Positions 35,423-42,977 of a DNA stretch of 64,000 nt are shown in pieces. The notes beneath the pieces were generated by a model, which made no database searches, had not been told where the DNA came from, and worked only from the letters and a program-made list of their open reading frames with translations. A program made the position numbers and the translations under genes. Each line of letters begins with the position of its first letter. Positions within the stretch are counted from its first letter, which is position 1. Source of the DNA: Thalassobacillus pellis (lineage in GTDB: Bacteria; Bacillota; Bacilli; Bacillales; Halobacillaceae); assembly GCF_016908295.1 (NCBI RefSeq), contig NZ_JAFBDO010000003.1, forward strand, positions 310,001-374,000, written 5' to 3'.

Positions 35423-35827
35423 GTGAAAATGATCAGCGCCATACCAGCGTTACCTGTGAAAGATATGAAGAAAAGTGTGAAGTTTTATAAACAAATGCTA
35501 GGTTTCACAAAAGTCCATTTGGATGACGGGTTTGCAGTATTGAAAAATGATATGGTCGAGCTTCATTTATGGGAAGCGAACGATGAAAGCTGGCGAGAGC
35601 GTAAGGTTAAGGAGCCTGTCCAATCGGGTGCAGAATCCTTCTTAGCAGGAACTGCCAGCTGTCGCATTCGAGTAGAGGGTGTAGCAGGATTGTTTGAAGA
35701 TATGCGCAGAAAGAATATTTTGCATCCTAATACTGATTTAAAGACCCAATGGTGGGGAGAGCGCGATTTTGCTGTGACTGACCTTGATAATAACCTGATT
35801 ACATTTTATGAGAACATTAAAGAATAA
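35423..35827 (+). CDS. VOC family protein, bleomycin-resistance-like
   Basis: 134 residues, GTG start 8 nt after AAAGGTGA. The two half-modules are SAIPALPVKDMKKSVKFYKQMLGF with FAVLKNDMVELHLWE, and SCRIRVEGVAGLFEDMRRK with ERDFAVTDLDNNLITFYEN. This resembles bleomycin-binding proteins (Ble), which sequester drug as dimers rather than catalyse, and close VOC relatives. The usual metal triad is not complete, which fits a binding protein. Real drug specificity cannot be inferred. Confidence 0.82.
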   Translation: MKMISAIPALPVKDMKKSVKFYKQMLGFTKVHLDDGFAVLKNDMVELHLWEANDESWRERKVKEPVQSGAESFLAGTASCRIRVEGVAGLFEDMRRKNILHPNTDLKTQWWGERDFAVTDLDNNLITFYENIKE

Positions 35828-35881
35828 ATTTTTTTAAGAAAAAGGATAAGGTCTTATTGAAACAATTGGCAGAGTTCTGTT

Positions 35882-36112
35882 CTATTGTTTATATTTCATA
35901 TAAAACTTATAAACAACTGCAATAGCAGTCAGTGCTATGGCACCTTTAATGGAAAACCGAAGCACTTCCAGAATATATTCGACAAGGTCTTTATGATAAC
36001 TGCGATGCGATCCATTCGTATTAAAAGTGACTGTATAATCGATAAGCAGAATCCCAATTGCCAGTGAGCAGATAAATCCATACGAAGCTATTTTCACAAT
36101 AAATTTTTCCAT
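35882..36112 (-). CDS. Small two-span membrane protein of unknown function (76 aa)
   Basis: From MEKFIVKIASYGFI: two hydrophobic spans at about 8-26 and 53-71 joined by a polar loop, ending in KFYMKYKQ. An ATG two codons upstream almost touches the GGGGG site, so the ATG at 36112 is preferred. It lies just downstream of desR on the same strand and may belong to that transcript. I cannot assign a family. Confidence 0.6.
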   Translation of the reverse strand: MEKFIVKIASYGFICSLAIGILLIDYTVTFNTNGSHRSYHKDLVEYILEVLRFSIKGAIALTAIAVVYKFYMKYKQ

Positions 36113-36169
36113 ATTCATACCCCCGAATTCCTTAACTAGGATACCATATCAGGGGGTGAGTTTGGAATA

Positions 36170-36769
36170 TTATAGCCAGCCTTTTTCTTCAGCGATTCCA
36201 ACAGCGTCAATCCGGTTTCTGGCCTCCAGCTTTTGAATGATTTCCGATATATAATTTCTGATAGTCCCTTCGGAAAGATAGAGGGTCTGACTCATCACTT
36301 TTACGGAATCCCCAGCCTTAAGGCAGTGAAGTATCTCTATTTCTCTTTTTGTTAGTGGATTGGTTTTCTCCAGGAAAGCAAAGGTTAACTGAGGACTGAA
36401 TACCCTTTCTCCGCTATGGATTTTGCGCAATGATTCCGCTAATTCGGAGACAGGTGTTTCTTTTAGCAAATAACCTTGAACGCCTGCTTTCACTGCTTTT
36501 TGAAGGTAGCCGCTCCTCGCAAAAGTGGTCACAATTGCGACGCGGCAAGGATGGTTGTTTTCATGCAGTTTTTCAGCCACTTCCAATCCGCTCAAAATTG
36601 GCATCTCAATATCCAAAATGGCTATGTCAGGCCCTTTGGTTTGAATGATTTCCAGAGCCTCCTCCCCGTTATCCGCTTCGCCGATTACTTCGATATCTTT
36701 CTCCATACCCAGCAGCCGGCTGATCGCACCGCGGAGCATACCCTGATCTTCCGCTATGACAATTTTCAT
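36170..36769 (-). CDS. desR: NarL/LuxR-type response regulator, DesR-like
   Basis: 199 residues. Receiver domain with the acidic pair in IVIAEDQG, phosphoacceptor Asp in DIAILDIEMP, the switch Thr in VAIVTTFAR and Lys in YLLKETP. Then a LuxR helix-turn-helix: NPLTKREIEILHCLKAGDS...LYLSEGTIRNYISEIIQKL. Length and motifs match DesR, which with DesK controls the fatty-acid desaturase gene in response to cold. The kinase gene lies 17 bp upstream. No desaturase gene is nearby, so the target may differ; DesR-like is the safest reading. Confidence 0.85.
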   Translation of the reverse strand: MKIVIAEDQGMLRGAISRLLGMEKDIEVIGEADNGEEALEIIQTKGPDIAILDIEMPILSGLEVAEKLHENNHPCRVAIVTTFARSGYLQKAVKAGVQGYLLKETPVSELAESLRKIHSGERVFSPQLTFAFLEKTNPLTKREIEILHCLKAGDSVKVMSQTLYLSEGTIRNYISEIIQKLEARNRIDAVGIAEEKGWL

Positions 36770-36786
36770 TCTGCACCCTCCGCTAC

Positions 36787-37884
36787 TTATATTTTTGGTA
36801 CCGTAATGGCTACTTTTGTCCCTTCTGAGTTGGAGTCGATATGGATTTTTCCTCCAATTAGCAAGAGACGTTCTTTCATTCCATGCAGCCCGTTGCCGAA
36901 ATCCTGAAGTTCATTATTATTGAGAGTAAAACCTCTTCCGTTATCTTCCACACTTAAAACGTATTTTCCTGCATTTGCACGGAGGGCCACTGTACAGTTC
37001 TTCGCTCCGCTGTGTTTTAAGACATTGGTTATACATTCACGAAGGCACATGCCAAGAATGTTTCTGGTTATCGGGGAAACCTCGTCTATTTCAAACCTGA
37101 CCTCGTAATGAAATGAAATCTTGGCCCAATCAAAAACCTCTTCCGCATGTTTAAGTTCTTCCTCAATATCAACGGCCTGCATATCACTGATTAATTTTCG
37201 TATTTGAAGTAACACCGAACGAGATATGTCTTGTATAGCTTTTGCTTCTTCTATGGCTTCTTCAGGATTGTCTCGGATAAGGCGTTCCATAAGCTCACTT
37301 TTTAATGTAATCAAGGAAAGGGTATGACCCACAGAATCATGAAGGTCCCTGGAAATGCGTTGACGTTCTTCATTTTTTATCAGACGGGTGATTTCCTCGT
37401 TAGCTACTTTGAGCTCTTGATTGATTACGAGTGATTTGCGATACATTCTTACGACGAATGGAAGCGTAACGATAGTTATAACAATAGGAAGCCAGTAAAA
37501 ATGCCAGCTGTTTTCATGGAGCGTGAAAAAGGCTGTCAATGATACGAGTAAGCATAAGCCCATCAATCCTGTATAACGGCGGGTGTAATGTTCTGGGAGA
37601 AACAATCCGATAATTAAACCCGGATAAAAAGCGAATGCGAGATTCCATGGAGAGTAAAGCGCTCCGATTAAGGAAACTGTCAGAAGCTGCAGTATGATAA
37701 ATGCCTTTCTGAATCTAGGTTGCGTTATACTCTGCCAATAACAAACAGACAAAACGATAAAGGAAGTTAGGTGCACTGCCCATGATTGATCATATGGTCC
37801 AATAAGTTGATAGATGGCGGGAAGTATTAACATGATGAGTAACATGGAATTTCTATTTTTTTTCAGGCCATTTATTGAGTTCAG
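36787..37884 (-). CDS. desK: DesK-like sensor histidine kinase, probable CTG start
   Basis: Four to five membrane spans with almost no extracellular loops (a membrane-state sensor like DesK), a linker coiled coil, the HisKA_3 box RISRDLHDSVGHTLSLI with the phosphoacceptor His, and an HATPase domain with N-box LRECITNVLKHSGA and G-box VEDNGRGFTL...GNGLHGMKERL. The first ATG in frame (37845, 352 aa) has no ribosome site. GGAGGTGA lies 9 nt before a CTG at 37884 in the same frame, just after an in-frame TGA; that start adds NSINGLKKNRNS. I therefore place the start at CTG. The partner desR follows after 17 bp. Confidence 0.82.
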   Translation of the reverse strand: MNSINGLKKNRNSMLLIMLILPAIYQLIGPYDQSWAVHLTSFIVLSVCYWQSITQPRFRKAFIILQLLTVSLIGALYSPWNLAFAFYPGLIIGLFLPEHYTRRYTGLMGLCLLVSLTAFFTLHENSWHFYWLPIVITIVTLPFVVRMYRKSLVINQELKVANEEITRLIKNEERQRISRDLHDSVGHTLSLITLKSELMERLIRDNPEEAIEEAKAIQDISRSVLLQIRKLISDMQAVDIEEELKHAEEVFDWAKISFHYEVRFEIDEVSPITRNILGMCLRECITNVLKHSGAKNCTVALRANAGKYVLSVEDNGRGFTLNNNELQDFGNGLHGMKERLLLIGGKIHIDSNSEGTKVAITVPKI

Positions 37885-37923
37885 GTGACCTCACCTCCAT
37901 TTCGTAATAATATATCATGACTA

Positions 37924-38328
37924 TTAGTTTGCTTTTGCGGTTGGATTGTCCTGCAAATCAGAGTTATATTTCTTTGTCCATTTAGGAATCAACCAGATAG
38001 ATACTAATGCGACCACTATATGAATTGGATGGCTGACAGTTCCAAACTGTTCTTGTGGTGGGTTAGCCATTGTGTTAAAGGTCAGGATCAAAGTAACCGC
38101 TCCTACAACCAGCGCATAAAAAAATGTTGCTTTTGACGTTTTCTGGTCAAGTTGTTTAAAAATCATGGCACCGGCAAGGTTTGTAATAATGCTTGAGAGT
38201 ATAATGGAAATAATGGTTAATTCCTCAAACCAAAGGCCAGTCATCCACCCAATGACAAACTCCGTAATTAAAGCGGCAATGCCTGATAGGATTCCAACGG
38301 TAAATCCTGCTGATAAACTTCTTTTCAT
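37924..38328 (-). CDS. Four-span membrane protein of unknown function
   Basis: 134 residues with four hydrophobic segments (GFTVGILSGIAALITEFVIGW, an ISIILSSIITNLAGAM span, a FFYALVVGAVTLILTF span and a PIHIVVALVSIWLIP span), then a polar tail. GAGGTG lies 6 nt before the ATG at 38328. It is followed after about 40 bp by the DesK-like kinase, so the three leftward genes probably form an operon and this protein may be a membrane partner of the sensor (inference). I do not recognise the family. Confidence 0.65.
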   Translation of the reverse strand: MKRSLSAGFTVGILSGIAALITEFVIGWMTGLWFEELTIISIILSSIITNLAGAMIFKQLDQKTSKATFFYALVVGAVTLILTFNTMANPPQEQFGTVSHPIHIVVALVSIWLIPKWTKKYNSDLQDNPTAKAN

Positions 38329-38451
38329 ATGTTTCACCTCATTTGAATTTATATATCAAGCTTACTGGAAGGTGAAACTCCTTTTTAGTCATGGATATAA
38401 GGTATTTCGCATGATAAATATCATAAATCGGGGCAGTGAAAGATCGCCAGA

Positions 38452-38489
38452 TAAAAAAGCCTCGGAGAATGTTTAGTATCTCCGAGGGT
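38452..38489 (-). terminator. Terminator of the ArsR-SRPBCC operon
   Basis: Read leftward, CCTCGGAGA pairs with TCTCCGAGG, followed by a run of T, about 10 bp past the stop. Confidence 0.87.
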
Positions 38490-38499
38490 GATTTTAGGT

Positions 38500-38820
38500 T
38501 TATTCTTTATCTTCTACCAGGTTCTTCAGATTAGCCAGTTTATTGTCCCAATATTGTTCAAAGAAGGAAACCCACTCTTTTACTTCCATCAGCTGTGCTG
38601 GCTGAAGTGAGTATATTTTAGCGCGTCCTTCTTTTCGATCGCTGACAAGTTTCGCTTCCGAAAGGACATGCAAATGCTTAACGATTGCAGTCCTGCTGAC
38701 AGAAAAACTTTCGGCAATCTCTTTGATGGAGGCATCTTTTTCCGCCAGCTGCTTCAGCATCTGTCGCCTGGTAGGATCGGCAATTGCCTGATAAACATCA
38801 TGCCTCGCAGCGGAGGACAT
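38500..38820 (-). CDS. ArsR-family transcriptional regulator
   Basis: 106 residues: winged helix-turn-helix with VYQAIADPTRRQMLKQLAEKDASIKEIAESFSVSRTAIVKHLHVL and EGRAKIYSLQPAQLMEVKEWV. No Cys pair for arsenic or zinc sensing is visible, so it belongs to the SdpR-like branch commonly paired with SRPBCC proteins. Its ATG overlaps the stop of the SRPBCC gene (TGATG), so translation is coupled. A 9-bp inverted repeat before the operon is a good candidate for autoregulation. Confidence 0.9.
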   Translation of the reverse strand: MSSAARHDVYQAIADPTRRQMLKQLAEKDASIKEIAESFSVSRTAIVKHLHVLSEAKLVSDRKEGRAKIYSLQPAQLMEVKEWVSFFEQYWDNKLANLKNLVEDKE

Positions 38821-39251
38821 CAGCCTTCGACCACTTTTCTTAGGCTCTCATCAACAATTTTTTCCCAGCCATTATTCATTGTATTACGAGTGTCGAGCTG
38901 TGTTCTTGATGTAGGAGCCATAATATCATCAGGTGCCCCCCAGCCAGAATGAACCAGGGTGAACTCTGTCTTGCCATTTAGATCCTTTAAATAAAAAGTG
39001 ATGACCCAGCCTTGTTCTCCCCAGGTGAAGGAGACTTCTCTTGGCTTGTCTACTTTCAACACTTTACATTTAGAAGTTTCAAATTGTGACTTGATGTAAA
39101 ATTCATGACCTTCCACAGGCTCAAAATCGTTTGGCATGAACCATTCTTCTATTCCTTCTGCCGTCGTGACAGCGCTCCAGACTTTTTCAATCGGTGCATC
39201 AAACACGACATTTTTTCTTATTTCAGGCACAGTCTTTTCTGATTGACTCAT
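38820..39251 (-). CDS. SRPBCC (AHSA1-like) family protein, partner of the ArsR regulator
   Basis: 143 residues from MSQSEKTVPEIRKNVVFDAPIEKVWSAVTTAEGIEEWFMP, with the central RTQLDTRNTMNNGWEKIVDESLRKVV helix at the end. This is the AHSA1/START-like fold. AAAGGAG lies 9 nt before the ATG at 39251; earlier in-frame codons lack a site. The arrangement SRPBCC plus ArsR in one overlapping unit is frequent in Bacillota, where the regulator represses its own operon; the small-molecule signal is unknown. Confidence 0.88.
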   Translation of the reverse strand: MSQSEKTVPEIRKNVVFDAPIEKVWSAVTTAEGIEEWFMPNDFEPVEGHEFYIKSQFETSKCKVLKVDKPREVSFTWGEQGWVITFYLKDLNGKTEFTLVHSGWGAPDDIMAPTSRTQLDTRNTMNNGWEKIVDESLRKVVEG

Positions 39252-39269
39252 ATTATCTCTCCTTTCATA

Positions 39270-39315
39270 TAACACCTTTTGGTTACACAAATTAATATAA
39301 CACTATAAGGTGTTA
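39270..39315. promoter_or_regulatory. Candidate operator (inverted repeat) of the ArsR-SRPBCC operon
   Basis: TAACACCTT (39270-39278) and AAGGTGTTA (39307-39315) are perfect 9-bp inverted halves with a 28-bp centre, immediately upstream of the leftward operon and covering its likely promoter. Confidence 0.55.
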
Positions 39316-39407
39316 TGTCAAGGGCGTTAATTTTCGTACGTTAATCAGGAACAGGTAAGGATGGCATGTTAAGATTATAATAAACAATTATTAAAAGGTG
39401 GTTTCCA

Positions 39408-39854
39408 ATGAGATATAGTGAGCAAGGAAACATCGAAAACGTATATCAACTATTGATAAAAGCATGGAACGATCGTAATGCTGGCGGGATGGCTGAACTA
39501 TTCGTGGATGATGGGGAAATTATTGGTTTTGACGGCAGTATATCTAAAGGACCGGAGGAGATATATGCCCACCTTCACCCGATTTTTAAAGACCATCCAA
39601 CAGCTCCTTTTGTAATTAAGGTCAAGGAAGTGCGTGCGCTTGGAGATGGGGCGACACTGTTAAGAGCTATTGCAGGGATGGTTCCGCCTGGGGGAAGTGA
39701 TATCCATTCTGACTTCAATACCCATCACACGTTAATTACACTTACGAATGAACAGGGAAGTAAAATTGTACTCTTCCAAAATACACCTGCACAGTTCCAC
39801 GGCAGGCCGGAACTTGTAGAACAGATGACTGAAGAATTGAGGGAGATGCTATAA
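39408..39854 (+). CDS. SgcJ/EcaC-type NTF2-like protein
   Basis: 148 residues with the cone-shaped NTF2-like fold: IENVYQLLIKAWNDRNAGGMAELFVDDGEIIGFDGS, then KGPEEIYAHLHPIFKDH and HHTLITLTNEQGSKIVLFQNTPAQFHGRP. It matches the SgcJ/EcaC family, annotated variously as oxidoreductase-like or of unknown function. AAAGGTGG precedes the ATG. It is a single gene with no terminator that I can see. Confidence 0.82.
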   Translation: MRYSEQGNIENVYQLLIKAWNDRNAGGMAELFVDDGEIIGFDGSISKGPEEIYAHLHPIFKDHPTAPFVIKVKEVRALGDGATLLRAIAGMVPPGGSDIHSDFNTHHTLITLTNEQGSKIVLFQNTPAQFHGRPELVEQMTEELREML

Positions 39855-39949
39855 AGTACATTTTGAAGGTGATAGCTCTCATAATGAATTTTGAAGGTTG
39901 ACCAAGTGGTGCGCCTCATGGTTTATGATGTTGTCAGGAGGCAGTATAA

Positions 39950-40294
39950 GTGTACAAAATTAGTGAATTTGCTGATTTGACAGGGTTAAGCAAGGAAACT
40001 CTGCGTTATTATGCAGAAGTCGGCTTACTCGAACCAGCGTACATCGACCCCAACAATAAATATCGATATTATGATGACGGCAGCTATTTCCTGGCGATTT
40101 TGTTAGATAAGCTCCGGACAGCAGGGTTTACCATTCAAGAGATGAAAGCAGTCATGAATGACGAATCTTTTGCGAATCTCGAAGATTTATTGAAAGATAA
40201 ACGAAAAAAGATACTTAAAGAAATCGAAGAACTTGAATGGAAGGTCAATGAAATTGATGAATTTTTAGCTTCAGGGAAGGAAGATGAAGAATGA
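39950..40294 (+). CDS. MerR-family transcriptional regulator
   Basis: 114 residues, GTG start after CAGGAGG. N-terminal MerR helix-turn-helix with wing: YKISEFADLTGLSKETLRYYAEVGLLEPAYIDPNNKYRYYDD, then a short coiled-coil dimerisation helix. There is no effector-binding domain and no Cys for metal sensing. It overlaps the following SRPBCC gene by 4 bp (ATGA), so it is coupled to it and probably controls this three-gene unit. Confidence 0.9.
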   Translation: MYKISEFADLTGLSKETLRYYAEVGLLEPAYIDPNNKYRYYDDGSYFLAILLDKLRTAGFTIQEMKAVMNDESFANLEDLLKDKRKKILKEIEELEWKVNEIDEFLASGKEDEE

Positions 40295-40761
40295 TCACCT
40301 GGAAAGAAGAAAAGGTCATTGATTACGATATTGAGACTATATGGGAGTTGTTTTCTGATAAGAATATCAAGCGTATCATGCCCAAAGTTGAACAGCACGA
40401 ATTAATCGAGAAAACAGAGGGCGAGGTCGGGGCAAAACACCGTCAGACATACCGAGAAGGCAAACGTCTGGAAACCTATGAGGTGGAAACGCTCGAGTAC
40501 GAAGATAACGAAGCCAGAAAGCAGAAAAGAATTAAATTCGTTATAGGTTTCGCCTTTGAAGTAGATTTGCGTTTCACATTGGAAAAGCTGGAAGAAAACA
40601 AAACCAGGTTCATTTACGAAGGAAGCAACAAAGGAGTTAATTTTGTAGGAAAAGCGATGCTCAAGTTTGCCAATAAAAAAGGCAATGAAAGGGTAGTCCA
40701 AGAATTCATGGAGCGTGTTGAACAGGAAGCAGCACTGGAAGAAGAGAGGACATCTACATAG
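40291..40761 (+). CDS. SRPBCC family protein (polyketide cyclase/dehydrase-like)
   Basis: 156 residues: ITWKEEKVIDYDIETIWELFSDKNIKRIMPKV at the N-terminus, a beta-sheet core (KRLETYEVETLEYEDNEARKQKRIKFVIGF), and a C-terminal helix after GKAMLKFANKKGN. This is a START-like hydrophobic-cavity fold. Translation is coupled to the MerR gene. Having a MerR regulator in the same unit parallels the ArsR-SRPBCC unit 1.5 kb to the left, but the two SRPBCC proteins are only distantly alike. Confidence 0.82.
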   Translation: MITWKEEKVIDYDIETIWELFSDKNIKRIMPKVEQHELIEKTEGEVGAKHRQTYREGKRLETYEVETLEYEDNEARKQKRIKFVIGFAFEVDLRFTLEKLEENKTRFIYEGSNKGVNFVGKAMLKFANKKGNERVVQEFMERVEQEAALEEERTST

Positions 40762-40771
40762 GGGGAGAGTT

Positions 40772-40945
40772 ATGAGAAATACGTTGTATACTATCTACGC
40801 ATTGGTATTAGGGATCGTTGCTTTTTATACTGGAGAAATTGTAACATTCATGATGTTGGGTTTTATCTTGATCACCTTAAATAATATCAATGCTACTTTG
40901 AAACGGCTCATCAAAGTGAATGAAGATAACGGAAGCAGCATGTAG
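40772..40945 (+). CDS. Small two-span membrane protein of unknown function (57 aa)
   Basis: MRNTLYTIYALVLGIVAFYTGEIVTFMMLGFILITLNNINATLKRLIKVNEDNG: two hydrophobic spans followed by a polar C-terminus. AGGGGGAGAG lies 6 nt before the ATG at 40772; an in-frame upstream extension overlaps the SRPBCC gene and has no site. It lies 10 bp after the SRPBCC stop and completes the MerR unit. Family not recognised. Confidence 0.65.
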   Translation: MRNTLYTIYALVLGIVAFYTGEIVTFMMLGFILITLNNINATLKRLIKVNEDNGSSM

Positions 40946-40970
40946 TGAAAGCTTTACATTGGAAGAAAGC

Positions 40971-41017
40971 AAAACACCCCAGGAGAACCAAATATTGGTA
41001 CTCCTGGGGTGTTTTGT
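40971..41017. terminator. Terminator of the MerR unit, recurrent hairpin family H
   Basis: ACACCCCAGGAGAACCA pairs with TGGTACTCCTGGGGTGT around AATAT, with A on the left and T on the right. The same core forms the hairpin at 45797 and, with arms in the reverse order, at 5882. Confidence 0.85.
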
Positions 41018-41089
41018 TATGATGGCAGACTATTCACTATTGAATAAATGGAATTGTGTTTGAATGGGGGTAGAAAATAATAGTAAAAG

Positions 41090-41128
41090 TGCCTCGAGCA
41101 ATTTAAAAATTGTTCGGGGCTCTTTTTG
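41090..41128 (+). terminator. Second terminator-like hairpin before the GntR gene
   Basis: GAGC..AATTT / AAATTGTTCGGGGCTC with TTTTT following. It shields the GntR promoter region from upstream transcription. The 317-bp gap 40946-41262 is filled by this, the family H hairpin and the GntR promoter. Confidence 0.7.
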
Positions 41129-41188
41129 GTGAAGTCTTTTTTATAACCTTTACATTCCATGGTAATTTATAGAATTTTCAGAAAACCA

Positions 41189-41240
41189 TTGTAACTGGGA
41201 TACAGTATGTCATATAATTTAACTGGGATACAGTATGTCA
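41189..41240 (+). promoter_or_regulatory. GntR promoter with two direct 20-bp operators
   Basis: TTGTAA (41189-41194), 18-nt spacer, TATAAT (41213-41218). AACTGGGATACAGTATGTCA occurs at 41193-41212 within the spacer and again at 41221-41240 just after the -10 box, 28 bp apart. Each holds the palindrome TGNNATAC-N-GTATNNCA, the form expected of FCD-type GntR operators. Confidence 0.8.
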
Positions 41241-41262
41241 GATTTATAGGGAGGTGTAGGAA

Positions 41263-41937
41263 ATCAGCAAAATTAACAGTTTATCCATCCGTGAAAGTGT
41301 GTTTAAAAAAATCAGACAGGATATTTTAGACCAGACTTTAAAGCCTGGTGAAAAGCTGATCGAATCCAAATTGGCCGAAGAGCTGGGCGTAAGCAGAACA
41401 CCTGTCAGGGAAGCCCTCCATAAGTTGGAACTGGAAGGCCTGGTTGAAATTTTCCCGCGAAGGTATTGTCTTGTGCTAGGTGTTACCTTGGAATCTATTA
41501 ATGAGATCCATCTGATACGATCCCAATTGGAACCGTTAGCAGCTAGGCATGCAGTCGATCATTTAACGGACACTGATCTAGAATATCTGGAAGGTTTATT
41601 GCAAAAATCTGCAGAGTTAGCTAAAGAGAGAAATGTCGAGGGACTGGTTGAAGTAAATGATATATTCCACCAAACAATATCCAAAGCTTCTCAGCTTAAC
41701 CGTATTATAAAAATCCTGGAAAACATGCATGATTACGTTATTTCATTCCGATATTCATTCATGTCCAGAGAAGAGTTGGTAAATCGTTCGTTGGAAGAAC
41801 ATGCGGCGATATTGGCAGCTTTGAAAGAAAGAGATAAAGAAAAAGTCGAGGAATTGACCTATGCTCACTTAAAAGGAATATCTGAGTATGAAAGTGTTGT
41901 CTATGAAGATATGAAAGAGAGTACCATACATCATTAA
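41263..41937 (+). CDS. GntR/FCD-family regulator, probable ATC start
   Basis: 224 residues if translation begins at ATC 41263. The winged helix-turn-helix SVFKKIRQDILDQTLKPGEKLIESKLAEELGVSRTPVREALHKLE is followed by an all-helical FCD effector domain with the metal-binding His pattern (FHQTISKASQL, EEHAAILAAL). GGGAGGTG lies 6 nt before ATC, which would decode SKINSLSIRE and restore the usual MSKI...-type N-terminus; an in-frame TAG sits just upstream. The first ordinary start, GTG 41299, has no site and clips the first helix. It should control the TRAP transporter and racemase-family genes that follow and itself. Confidence 0.85.
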   Translation: MSKINSLSIRESVFKKIRQDILDQTLKPGEKLIESKLAEELGVSRTPVREALHKLELEGLVEIFPRRYCLVLGVTLESINEIHLIRSQLEPLAARHAVDHLTDTDLEYLEGLLQKSAELAKERNVEGLVEVNDIFHQTISKASQLNRIIKILENMHDYVISFRYSFMSREELVNRSLEEHAAILAALKERDKEKVEELTYAHLKGISEYESVVYEDMKESTIHH

Positions 41938-41956
41938 TCGGGGAGGCCGAACTGGT

Positions 41957-42961
41957 ATGAAAATCAGTAAACTTTTTCTAGTTGTGTTTGCAATGACTGT
42001 CTTTTCGTTGTTAGTTGGCTGTTCCAGCGGTTCAGGGGAGACCAAGGATTCAGTAACACTTAGTTTCGCTTATGAACTACCAGAAGACCATCCTTGGGGA
42101 AAAGGTGCACAGAAGTTCAAGGAAATAGTCGAAGAAAAAACGAATGGAGAAATCAAAATAGAATTATATGGTAATGGTCAATTAGGAGGGTCAGGTCGGG
42201 AAATACAGGAAGGAGCTAAAGTTGGAACCATCGACATTGGTATTTCTTCCACACCTATGGCTCAACTCAACCCATACCTGAATATATTTTCGCTGCCTTA
42301 TATCTTTGAGAACCGTGAACATGCCTGGGAAGTACTTGATGGGCCTATTGGCGATGAGGTAGGTAAGAAATTAGAAGAGCACAACCTTAAGCATTTAGCT
42401 TATTGGGAAGATGGTTTCAGACAAGTGACAAATAGTGTGCGTCCCATTACTTCACCGGAGGATTTCGATGGCTTGAAAATCCGCGTCCCGGAAAGTGACG
42501 TAAGGCTTCAAACATTTAAGGCGCTGGGTGCCAGTCCGCTGCCGATGTCCTGGTCGGAAGTCTTCACTTCACTTCAACAAGGGACGATTGATGGGCAGGA
42601 AAATCCTTTATCCGTAATTGAAAGCGCTTCATTCTATGACGTGCAGAAATACTTGACCATCACCAATCATGTTTACTCCCCCGCCACTCTTTTCATGAAC
42701 AAAAGTAAGTGGGACAGCCTTACAGAAGAGCAACAAAAGATTATCAAAGAGGCTGCTGAAGCTGGCAGAGATGTAAATCGGGAGTTAAATGAAAAACAAG
42801 ACAATCAACTTATTAAAGGATTAAAAGAGAAAGGTATGGAAGTAACTGTGATCGAAGACATTACACCTTTCCAGGAAGCAACAAAGCCTGTATGGGATAT
42901 GGTGATAAATGAATTAGGAAGTGACGCCAAAGAGTTGATCGAAAAAATAAATCAAAAATAA
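41957..42961 (+). CDS. TRAP transporter substrate-binding protein DctP-type
   Basis: 334 residues with a lipoprotein signal ending LLVGCSSG (lipobox VGC). The mature protein has the DctP fold: FAYELPEDHPWGKGAQKFKEIVEEKTNGEIKIELYGNGQLGG, then the binding-site helix region FRQVTNSVRPITSPEDFDGLKIRVP with the conserved Arg that contacts a substrate carboxylate, and FTSLQQGTIDGQENP. It delivers an organic acid to DctQM. It starts 19 bp after the GntR gene. A hydroxyproline-like or proline-derived acid is suggested by the downstream gene (inference). Confidence 0.92.
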   Translation: MKISKLFLVVFAMTVFSLLVGCSSGSGETKDSVTLSFAYELPEDHPWGKGAQKFKEIVEEKTNGEIKIELYGNGQLGGSGREIQEGAKVGTIDIGISSTPMAQLNPYLNIFSLPYIFENREHAWEVLDGPIGDEVGKKLEEHNLKHLAYWEDGFRQVTNSVRPITSPEDFDGLKIRVPESDVRLQTFKALGASPLPMSWSEVFTSLQQGTIDGQENPLSVIESASFYDVQKYLTITNHVYSPATLFMNKSKWDSLTEEQQKIIKEAAEAGRDVNRELNEKQDNQLIKGLKEKGMEVTVIEDITPFQEATKPVWDMVINELGSDAKELIEKINQK

Positions 42962-42977
42962 TGAAGGTTGATTCCAA

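Noticed and set aside
42619-42631. TGAAAGCGCTTCA as a catabolite-responsive element, here inside dctP and again at 60492-60504 in paaK
   Set aside because: It lacks one base of the 14-bp cre core, and the dctP copy is deep in coding sequence. The paaK copy, close to its start, is the only one worth a check.
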